This document shows, piece by piece, positions 1-5,022 of a stretch of DNA of 5,128 nucleotides. Location: NCBI GenBank assembly GCA_030621655.1, contig JAUXHH010000141.1, forward strand, positions 1 through 5,128, read 5' to 3'. The stretch is from Desulfobacterales bacterium (GTDB taxonomy: Bacteria; Desulfobacterota; Desulfobulbia; Desulfobulbales; BM004). How positions within the stretch are numbered: position 1 is the stretch's first letter; each line of letters begins with the position of its first letter. The notes under the pieces were generated by a model. The model worked only from the letters and a program-made list of their open reading frames with translations, had not been told where the DNA came from and ran no database searches. A program made the position numbers and the translations under genes.

Positions 1-42
1 AATGAAAATCGAAAATTAAAGATTAAAGATTAAAAAACTAAA
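1..42. repeat. Degenerate heptamer tandem repeat upstream of guaA
   Basis: Six consecutive 7-bp units fit a pattern close to ANNNAAR: AATGAAA, ATCGAAA, ATTAAAG, ATTAAAG, ATTAAAA, AACTAAA. Two neighbouring units are identical. The array starts at the window edge and may continue to the left. The rest of the leader to position 99 is very A+T-rich. It contains a possible -10-like TATATT at 62-67 with no convincing -35, and no Shine-Dalgarno sequence. The 7-bp phase is seen directly; any function is unknown. Confidence 0.6.
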
Positions 43-83
43 AAGTTTAGATTCTTATCTATATATTTAAATATTCATCCAAA

Positions 84-97
84 ATTCACAATTATTA
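84..97. repeat. Repeat element abutting the guaA start codon (partner at 1750-1763)
   Basis: The 14 bases ATTCACAATTATTA consist of two heptamer-like units and end two bases before the guaA ATG. They match ATTCAGCATTATTA at 1750-1763, beyond the end of guaA, at 12 of 14 positions in the same orientation. A third related unit, ATTCATC, lies at 73-79. In low-complexity A+T-rich DNA part of this likeness could be chance, but the partner lies inside a clear seven-unit array. Confidence 0.45.
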
Positions 98-99
98 CA

Positions 100-1656
100 A
101 TGAATATCCACAGCGAAAAAATACTTATCCTTGATTTCGGCTCCCAATACACCCAGTTGATTGCGCGCCGTGTCCGTGAAGCCCATGTATACTGCGAGCT
201 GCACCCCTTTGACATGGACCTCGAAGCCATCAGGGAGTATAGCCCCCAGGGGATTATTCTCTCAGGCGGCCCAAAATCCGTTTATGACGCTGAAGCTCCC
301 GCTGTAGAAGAGGCCCTCTTTGACTTGGGTATTCCGGTGCTTGGCATCTGCTACGGCATGCAGCTTCTGGCCCGACACTTCGGTGGCAAGGTGGTGCCGG
401 CCGGCAAGCGGGAGTACGGCCATGCCGATCTGATGAGCAAGTCCACTCCCGGACCCCTTTTTGACGGATTTTTCATTGACGGTAAAAGTCCGGTATGGAT
501 GAGTCACGGCGATCATGTTGAAAAAATCCCGGATGGATTTGAAGTTATCTCCCAAACGGATAATGCTCCGGTGGCCGCCATCCAGAATGTGGAACGTAAC
601 CTGTACGGCGTCCAGTTTCATCCCGAGGTCAACCACACGCCGCGGGGAGAGATCATTGTCGATACATTTGTCCGTAAGATCTGCCGCTGCAAAGGGCAAT
701 GGACACCCGGCAAAATCATCGAGGATGCAGTAGCCCGCATCCGTGAACAGGTGGGTACAGACAAGGTCATTCTCGGCCTTTCCGGAGGGGTAGACTCTTC
801 GGTGGCTGCAACTCTTATCAAGCGGGCAATCGGCGACCAACTCACCTGTGTTTTTGTTGATAACGGCCTGCTTCGCCTGGCCGAGGGTGATCAGGTAATG
901 GCCACTTTTGCCGAAAATATGGGGGTTAAAGTGATCAGAGTTGATGCAGAAGACCGCTTTCTGCAGGCACTGGCCGGCGAGACTGACCCGGAACAAAAGC
1001 GCAGAATCATCGGCAATCTCTTTATCGATATATTCGAAGAAGAAGCAGCGCGAATTGCCAATGCCATCTGGCTGGCCCAGGGCACAATATACCCCGATGT
1101 CATTGAATCAGCAGGCGGCAAAACCGGCAAGGCCCAAAACATCAAGAGCCATCATAATGTCGGCGGCCTGCCCGACTATATGAAACTTAAACTGTTGGAA
1201 CCATTAAAAGAACTGTTCAAGGACGAGGTGCGGGCAATCGGCGAAGAGTTGGGGCTGCCGCATCAAATGGTCTGGCGCCATCCATTTCCGGGCCCCGGTC
1301 TTGGCGTCCGTATCCTTGGCGAGGTAAAGAAGGAGTACGCCGACATCCTGCGCCAGGCAGATGCCATTTACATCGAGGAACTGTATACAAGCGGCTACTA
1401 CGATAAGATCAGCCAGGCATTTGCCGTTTTTCTGCCGGTAAAAAGTGTTGGCGTTATGGGGGACGGCCGCACCTATGAGTATGTCATTTCCCTCCGGGCT
1501 GTTGAAACCAAGGATTTCATGACCGCCGATTGGTCAAAACTTCCCTATGCCCTGCTCAGCCGCATTTCCAGTCGGATCATCAATGAAGTCAGGGGTGTCA
1601 ACCGGGTCGCCTATGATATCTCTTCGAAACCGCCCAGCACTATTGAGTGGGAGTAG
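100..1656 (+). CDS. guaA: GMP synthase, glutamine-hydrolysing (GuaA)
   Basis: This cytoplasmic enzyme catalyses the last step of de novo GMP synthesis: XMP + glutamine + ATP give GMP + glutamate + AMP + PPi. The 518-residue product is close to the 525 of E. coli GuaA and aligns along its whole length. Residues about 6-195 form the class I glutamine amidotransferase domain, with nucleophile Cys84 in GICYGMQ and His174/Glu176 in QFHPE. Residues about 200-395 form the ATP pyrophosphatase domain, with the P-loop SGGVDSS at 228-234. Residues about 395-518 form the dimerisation/XMP-binding domain (HPFPGPGLGVR, GVMGDGR, C-terminal TIEWE). The ATG at 100 is the only usual start codon after the in-frame TAA at 31-33, but no Shine-Dalgarno precedes it. 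guaB is the common upstream partner and would lie outside the window. No canonical terminator follows. The gene converges with the FmdE-family gene. Confidence 0.98.
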   Translation: MNIHSEKILILDFGSQYTQLIARRVREAHVYCELHPFDMDLEAIREYSPQGIILSGGPKSVYDAEAPAVEEALFDLGIPVLGICYGMQLLARHFGGKVVPAGKREYGHADLMSKSTPGPLFDGFFIDGKSPVWMSHGDHVEKIPDGFEVISQTDNAPVAAIQNVERNLYGVQFHPEVNHTPRGEIIVDTFVRKICRCKGQWTPGKIIEDAVARIREQVGTDKVILGLSGGVDSSVAATLIKRAIGDQLTCVFVDNGLLRLAEGDQVMATFAENMGVKVIRVDAEDRFLQALAGETDPEQKRRIIGNLFIDIFEEEAARIANAIWLAQGTIYPDVIESAGGKTGKAQNIKSHHNVGGLPDYMKLKLLEPLKELFKDEVRAIGEELGLPHQMVWRHPFPGPGLGVRILGEVKKEYADILRQADAIYIEELYTSGYYDKISQAFAVFLPVKSVGVMGDGRTYEYVISLRAVETKDFMTADWSKLPYALLSRISSRIINEVRGVNRVAYDISSKPPSTIEWE

Positions 1657-1665
1657 AAAGAGAAG

Positions 1666-1704
1666 GTTTCAAGGGGTCAAGGGTTCGAGGTTTCAAGGTT
1701 TAAG
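1666..1704. repeat. Degenerate octamer tandem repeat after guaA
   Basis: Four 8-bp units run in register: GTTTCAAG, GGGTCAAG, GGTTCGAG, GTTTCAAG. A 7-base partial, GTTTAAG, follows. The array begins 9 bases after the guaA stop codon. Its period and base composition differ from the heptamer array at 1736-1784. A weak 5-bp hairpin (ACCTG 1705-1709 with CAGGT 1714-1718) follows but has no T-run, so termination is unproven. Confidence 0.7.
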
Positions 1705-1735
1705 ACCTGTTTCCAGGTTCTGGGTGGATATTTTA

Positions 1736-1784
1736 ATTCTGCATTCTACATTCAGCATTATTAATTCCTGACTCCTCACTTCTG
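1736..1784. repeat. Degenerate heptamer tandem repeat between guaA and the FmdE-family gene
   Basis: Seven contiguous 7-bp units can be read: ATTCTGC, ATTCTAC, ATTCAGC, ATTATTA, ATTCCTG, ACTCCTC, ACTTCTG. The consensus is near AYTCTRC. This resembles the short tandemly repeated heptamers known from intergenic regions of several bacterial groups. The last units overlap the 3' end of the minus-strand FmdE-family gene, whose stop codon is at 1776-1778. The periodicity is direct observation; origin and role are unknown. Confidence 0.75.
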
Positions 1785-2351
1785 GCTGCAGGGAACACAA
1801 AGCAACTTATCCCCAACCATTCTGGTCCTCGGTTCCATGACATTCTCACCGCAACCGGCGCAGGTGATACTTTTATAGATCCTGGCAGGCTCCGGCAATT
1901 CTACCTGTACCCTTTTTATTTCAAACAGTTCAGCGTCGTCTGCTGCAAGAATGGAATTCATCTTGCGGGCCTTTCTGTCCTGCACCACGGCTATTACTTC
2001 CGCTGATCTGTCACCATCGCTGTAACGGGTCCACATCGCTTCAGTTTCAGGGTCTTCCGAAGGTGGCTGCCATTTTACTGCTATACGCACAGCCTCGGAA
2101 TGCGGCCTCCTGATAAAGGTATAGACCTGCTTGCCAAAATCTTTAAAAATAAGGTTGCCCTTTCCAAATGTACAGCCGCAGATAAACTGTATGGCATCAA
2201 CAGCACAGGAATTATTCTCCACTATTGCAACCAGTTCCTCATCTCTGGCCCTCAACCCCAGTTCCTTTAAAGCCAGGTTGGCGACCCGGTAGCCCAGGGC
2301 AAGGCCTGGACATGCGTGGCCGTGGAATTTTATTGTGTCTTTAAAGTTCAT
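1776..2351 (-). CDS. FmdE-family protein with C-terminal zinc finger
   Basis: The 191-residue product belongs to the FmdE family (Pfam PF02663), named after a protein linked to formylmethanofuran dehydrogenase but also widespread in non-methanogens such as sulfate reducers and syntrophs. Residues 1 to about 150 form the alpha+beta core, with the family motif HGHACPG (10-16, His12 and Cys14) and CGCTFGKGN (58-66, Cys58 and Cys60), which supply likely metal ligands. The C-terminus is a treble-clef-type zinc finger with CxxC pairs Cys164/Cys167 and Cys185/Cys188. No signal peptide or membrane segment is seen, so it is probably cytoplasmic. The ATG start has a good AGGAG site 8 bases upstream. 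The gene is monocistronic in this window, divergent from rph and convergent with guaA, so context does not reveal a partner. A link to molybdenum/tungsten formate-type dehydrogenases is conjecture. Family assignment is firm; biochemical role is unknown. Confidence 0.9.
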   Translation of the reverse strand: MNFKDTIKFHGHACPGLALGYRVANLALKELGLRARDEELVAIVENNSCAVDAIQFICGCTFGKGNLIFKDFGKQVYTFIRRPHSEAVRIAVKWQPPSEDPETEAMWTRYSDGDRSAEVIAVVQDRKARKMNSILAADDAELFEIKRVQVELPEPARIYKSITCAGCGENVMEPRTRMVGDKLLCVPCSQK

Positions 2352-2359
2352 AATTTTAT

Positions 2360-2364
2360 CTCCT
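2360..2364 (-). promoter_or_regulatory. Ribosome binding site of the FmdE-family gene
   Basis: On the minus strand AGGAG lies 8 bases before the ATG (2351-2349), which supports that start codon. Confidence 0.8.
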
Positions 2365-2427
2365 GTTCAGAATGTAGTAATCCAATAAATATAGTTAAAA
2401 TCTTTTTCAATTAAAATTTCTATCTTT

Positions 2428-2468
2428 TGTTTTTTTGCCATTTCACGCAGCCGAGCAGCAAAAAAACA
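2428..2468. repeat. Perfect 11-bp inverted repeat in the divergent spacer
   Basis: TGTTTTTTTGC at 2428-2438 is the exact reverse complement of GCAAAAAAACA at 2458-2468, with 19 bases between them. The arms are homopolymer-rich and so less improbable than a mixed sequence. The position between two divergent genes would suit an operator or a transcript hairpin. It is not a standard terminator on either strand, because the T-run lies in the 5' arm and none follows the 3' arm. Confidence 0.55.
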
Positions 2469-2606
2469 CCATGAGAGGTAAACGTACCATGTACTTAAAG
2501 TAAAATTATAAAAAACACTTATCCTTATGGCAAATTCTTCTTTAATAACTATATTGTTGCGCAGAGAGAATAACAAGGCCTCATTCCTTAAAACTTTGGA
2601 ATAAAC

Positions 2607-2610
2607 AGGA
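2607..2610 (+). promoter_or_regulatory. Ribosome binding site of rph
   Basis: AGGA ends 8 bases before the ATG at 2619 and supports that start. A small inverted repeat, ATTCC (2583-2587) with GGAAT (2598-2602), lies just upstream. Confidence 0.65.
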
Positions 2611-2618
2611 TACCCACC

Positions 2619-3326
2619 ATGAGAAAAAATGAACGCCAGGATAATGAGATCCGCCCGGTTTCCATAGAAAGAGGATTCCTTCCCCACGCCGACGGTTCCC
2701 TGCTTATCAAAATGGGAGACACCCATGTGGTCTGCGCTGCTTCTGTCGAGGAATCTGTACCCCGTTTTCTAATGGATTCCGACCAGGGGTGGATAACTGC
2801 TGAATACGGCATGCTGCCATGGTCGACTAATACACGAAGCCGACGCGAAGCAGCCCAGGGTCGCTCAGGCAGGACCTATGAGGTGCAGCGTCTCATTGGG
2901 CGGTCTCTACGCATGATGGTTGATCTCAATTCCCTTGGCAGCCGGACAATCCGGATCGATTGCGATGTTATCCGGGCTGACGGCGGCACCCGAACTGCGG
3001 CTATCACCGGGGCTGCCCTTGTTGTCAGAGATGTTATAAATGGTCTGCATGATGCAGGAAAACTTACTGAATTGCCGGGGATAAACCCTATGGCAGCTAT
3101 CAGTGCAGGTATTGTTGATGGACAACCACTGCTTGATCTTGATTACGCGGAGGATTCCGGGGCAGAGGTGGACGCCAACTTCGTCATGTGCAAGGATGGA
3201 CGCTTTGTTGAAGTACAATCTACTGCTGAGGGCAAACCTTTCAGCCGCCAGGATTTTGATCGGTTGTCCGACCTTGCTTTTCTTGGCATCACACAGCTCC
3301 TGGCTCTTTGGGAGGAGCCATATTAA
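2619..3326 (+). CDS. rph: Ribonuclease PH
   Basis: RNase PH is a phosphate-dependent 3'-5' exoribonuclease that trims tRNA 3' ends in the cytoplasm and works as a hexameric ring. The 235-residue product matches E. coli RNase PH (238) over its full length: IRPV at 11-14, GDTHVVCAASVE at 33-44, GWITAEYGMLP at 57-67, RLIGRSLR at 91-98, the phosphate-site region DGGTRTA at 121-127, and VEVQSTAEG at 197-205. Arg85 in the SGRT motif corresponds to the phosphate-binding arginine of the family. Two oddities: Trp68 where E. coli and B. subtilis have Arg, and a loop before GRT one residue shorter than in those proteins. The ATG start has AGGA at good spacing. It appears to be the first gene of an operon, with tgt starting 23 bases after its stop. 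Product identity is firm. Confidence 0.97.
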   Translation: MRKNERQDNEIRPVSIERGFLPHADGSLLIKMGDTHVVCAASVEESVPRFLMDSDQGWITAEYGMLPWSTNTRSRREAAQGRSGRTYEVQRLIGRSLRMMVDLNSLGSRTIRIDCDVIRADGGTRTAAITGAALVVRDVINGLHDAGKLTELPGINPMAAISAGIVDGQPLLDLDYAEDSGAEVDANFVMCKDGRFVEVQSTAEGKPFSRQDFDRLSDLAFLGITQLLALWEEPY

Positions 3327-3349
3327 GCTGGACGAATCACGTAAAAATT

Positions 3350-4483
3350 ATGAGCGACAAACAAAACAGACCATCGCCCTTCAAACTTCACACCCGTTCC
3401 ACGGAGTGTGCTGCCCGCTGCGGTGAGGTGCAAACCATGCACGGCACTTTCCGTACTCCTATTTTCATGCCGGTCGGCACCCAGGCAACGGTAAAGGCAG
3501 TCACCCCTGAAAATCTCGTTGAGCTTGGCGCTGAAATAATCCTGGCCAATACCTATCACCTTTATCTGCGGCCTGGACATGAATTGATCCGGGAGCTCGG
3601 CGGCCTGCATCATTTCATGAATTGGGATCGCCCCATACTTACTGACAGTGGAGGTTTCCAGATATTCAGCCTCCGGGAACTCGCTAAAATTACCGAGGAA
3701 GGTGCCGCATTCAAATCCCATCTTGACGGCTCCCTTCTCTTTCTTAGCCCGGAAGATGCTGTAGAGGTGCAGGAAGCGCTGGGTTCAGATATCATGATGT
3801 GCCTTGACACCTGCATTCCCTATCCAGCGGATAGAACCGAAACCCTTGCAGCAACTGAACTCACCTCCAGATGGGCAAAGCGGTCACGGGCAGCCCAGCA
3901 TGAGACAGGGCAATTGCTTTTCGGTATTGTCCAGGGCTCCATGTATCCTGACCTGCGTTCACTGGCAGTGGACCAGTTGCTTGAAATTGGTTTTGACGGT
4001 TATGCCCTGGGTGGACTGAGTGTCGGAGAACCCCATGAACTCATGATGGATATAACCGAGCACACCGCAAAACTCCTGCCCCAGGACTATCCTATCTACC
4101 TCATGGGGGTGGGAACTCCTGAGAATCTTGTTGAAAGTGTTTACAGGGGTGTCGACATGTTCGACTGTGTTATGCCCACCCGAAATGCCAGGAATGGAAT
4201 GCTCTTTACTTCCCGGGGTAGAGTTGTTATAAAAAACAGCCAATACAGCACTGACCCACGGCCACCAGATGAAAACTGCGGTTGTTATACCTGCAGGAAC
4301 TATTCAAGGGCCTATCTGAGACATCTATATATGTCACGGGAGATTCTGGCCTATCATCTGAATACAATTCACAATCTGTATTATTTTGTCGGGCTTATGC
4401 GGTCAATGCGACAGGCCATAGAAAATGATTCTTTCCTGCAGTTCAAAAAAGATTTCTATGAAATGCGGCAAGAACCTGAGTAA
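3350..4483 (+). CDS. tgt: tRNA-guanine(34) transglycosylase (bacterial Tgt)
   Basis: Tgt exchanges guanine-34 for the queuosine precursor preQ1 in tRNAs with GUN anticodons. From the ATG at 3350 the product has 377 residues, against 375 in E. coli. Visible family features: MPVGTQATVK at 40-49, LTDSGGFQ at 97-104 with general-base Asp99, LFGIVQGS at 190-197, GGLSVGEP at 221-228, and MFDCVMPTRNARNG at 270-283 with nucleophile Asp272. The zinc site is Cys310, Cys312, Cys315 and His341, with the same spacing as in E. coli. The motif that is FDEC in E. coli reads LDTC here (152-155). The frame is open upstream to a TTG at 3308, but that start would overlap rph and extend beyond the family N-terminus, so ATG 3350 is preferred. 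No Shine-Dalgarno lies at normal distance; GGAGGAG at 3311-3317 is 32 bases upstream, so coupling to rph translation is possible. yajC follows after 60 bases. Confidence 0.97.
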   Translation: MSDKQNRPSPFKLHTRSTECAARCGEVQTMHGTFRTPIFMPVGTQATVKAVTPENLVELGAEIILANTYHLYLRPGHELIRELGGLHHFMNWDRPILTDSGGFQIFSLRELAKITEEGAAFKSHLDGSLLFLSPEDAVEVQEALGSDIMMCLDTCIPYPADRTETLAATELTSRWAKRSRAAQHETGQLLFGIVQGSMYPDLRSLAVDQLLEIGFDGYALGGLSVGEPHELMMDITEHTAKLLPQDYPIYLMGVGTPENLVESVYRGVDMFDCVMPTRNARNGMLFTSRGRVVIKNSQYSTDPRPPDENCGCYTCRNYSRAYLRHLYMSREILAYHLNTIHNLYYFVGLMRSMRQAIENDSFLQFKKDFYEMRQEPE

Positions 4484-4531
4484 TCGAAATTTATAAAGAA
4501 CAAACTTAACTTTAAAATATAACTACTATTC

Positions 4532-4537
4532 GGAGGA
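4532..4537 (+). promoter_or_regulatory. Ribosome binding site of yajC
   Basis: GGAGGA lies 6 bases before the ATG at 4544. It is the strongest Shine-Dalgarno in the window and fixes the yajC start. The preceding 48 bases after the tgt stop are A+T-rich, with no terminator-like hairpin, so read-through from tgt is likely. Confidence 0.85.
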
Positions 4538-4543
4538 AATTGT

Positions 4544-4891
4544 ATGACAAGTATTGCTTATGCTGCTAACGGGGCAGCTTCCGGGGGGGGTGGTATCGCC
4601 TCTTTTATTCCACTCATTCTTATATTTGTGATCTTCTATTTTCTGCTTATCAGGCCCCAGCAGAAAAAAACCAAGGATCACCAGGTATATCTGTCAAACC
4701 TGAAAAAGGGCGACGGTGTAGTGACCACCGGTGGTCTGCATGGTGAGATAACCGGAATCACAGATACGGTGGTTACCCTTGAAATAGCCGACAATATCAG
4801 GGTCAAAATCTCCCGTCAGCATATTCTCGGTTCCAAAGCATCAATCACCGCCGGTAATGAAAAAGAGGCAGGTGGCAAAGGGAAAACTTGA
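4544..4891 (+). CDS. yajC: Preprotein translocase subunit YajC
   Basis: YajC is a small inner-membrane protein that associates with SecDF and YidC around the SecYEG channel. The 115-residue product is near the 110 of E. coli and has the family layout: a short Gly/Ala-rich N-terminus, one transmembrane helix at about 19-36 (SFIPLILIFVIFYFLLI) followed by the hallmark RPQQKK at 37-42, then a small cytoplasmic domain with VYLSNLKKGDGVVTTGGLHG at 48-67 and VKISRQHI at 87-94. The tail (about 104-115) is Gly/Lys-rich and disordered-looking. The start is fixed by a strong GGAGGA. A run of eight G at 4583-4590 encodes most of the Gly stretch at 14-17 and could be prone to slippage or sequencing error. 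The gene is last in the apparent rph-tgt-yajC operon; terminators follow instead of secD. Confidence 0.95.
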   Translation: MTSIAYAANGAASGGGGIASFIPLILIFVIFYFLLIRPQQKKTKDHQVYLSNLKKGDGVVTTGGLHGEITGITDTVVTLEIADNIRVKISRQHILGSKASITAGNEKEAGGKGKT

Positions 4892-4922
4892 GGAATTAAG
4901 AGCTGCTAACTTCATCGTGCAT

Positions 4923-4954
4923 GAAGGCTCTTGAGCGCCTTCGATTTATTTTTT
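4923..4954 (+). terminator. Probable first intrinsic terminator after yajC
   Basis: GAAGGC (4923-4928) pairs with GCCTTC (4937-4942) around an 8-base loop. The T-rich stretch GATTTATTTTTT (4943-4954) follows directly. The stem is only 6 bp plus a possible wobble pair, so efficiency is uncertain. The 5' arm can instead pair with upstream sequence, in an alternative fold spanning 4896-4934. Confidence 0.45.
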
Positions 4955-4981
4955 AATAAATTTTTTCAAGGTTGCTATCAG

Positions 4982-5022
4982 GCCGGTTAAAGATGAACTT
5001 TCTTCTTTAACCGGCTTTTTTT
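4982..5022 (+). terminator. Strong intrinsic terminator of the rph-tgt-yajC operon
   Basis: A perfect 12-bp stem is formed by GCCGGTTAAAGA (4982-4993) and TCTTTAACCGGC (5004-5015) with a 10-base loop, followed by seven T (5016-5022). On the minus strand no T-run follows the hairpin, so it works mainly for plus-strand transcripts. Its T-run overlaps the stop codon of the convergent partial frame at 5021-5023. Confidence 0.88.

Larger units (their letters stand above)
2352..2618. promoter_or_regulatory. Divergent intergenic region between the FmdE-family gene and rph
   Basis: This A+T-rich 267-base spacer must carry the start signals for both divergent genes unless rph is read from elsewhere. 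Weak candidates only: on the plus strand TATATT at 2550-2555 could be a -10 for rph; on the minus strand TTGAAA followed 17 bases later by TATTGG could serve the FmdE-family gene. Neither matches consensus well. The spacer also holds a perfect inverted repeat (2428-2468) and a minus-strand frame without stops across nearly its whole length. No tRNA or recognised riboswitch was seen. Confidence 0.4.

Noticed and set aside
1..49. CRISPR array or origin iterons
   Set aside because: Units are only 7 bp, contiguous without spacers, and degenerate. There is no nearby cas or rep gene.
262..996. A 244-codon open frame on the minus strand
   Set aside because: It lies fully antisense to guaA, whose translation matches the family throughout. 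The product has no recognisable features and is a codon-usage shadow.
1705..1718. Hairpin ACCTG/CAGGT as a guaA terminator
   Set aside because: Only 5 bp with no T-run after it, so it does not meet the pattern of an intrinsic terminator.
1547..1771. A 74-codon plus-strand frame across the end of guaA and the spacer
   Set aside because: Its first half is out of frame within guaA and its second half is the translation of the octamer and heptamer repeats. No start signal of its own.
2470..2502. A 10-codon plus-strand frame, ATG to TAA, in the divergent spacer
   Set aside because: Too short, with no ribosome binding site and no distinctive peptide; expected by chance.
2619..2726. The 5' part of a 119-codon minus-strand frame that starts inside rph
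   Set aside because: The part within rph is antisense to conserved coding sequence and unlikely to be translated. Only the portion in the spacer (2367-2618) is kept as an observation.
3308..3349. A TTG-initiated extension of tgt by 14 codons
   Set aside because: It would overlap the end of rph, has its purine-rich site downstream of the TTG rather than upstream, and extends past the usual Tgt N-terminus. ATG 3350 gives 377 residues, as expected.
4931..4959. TTGAGC and TAATAA 17 bases apart as a promoter after yajC
   Set aside because: The -10 matches consensus poorly, the elements fall inside the likely terminator structure, and any transcript would hit the next terminator after about 50 bases.
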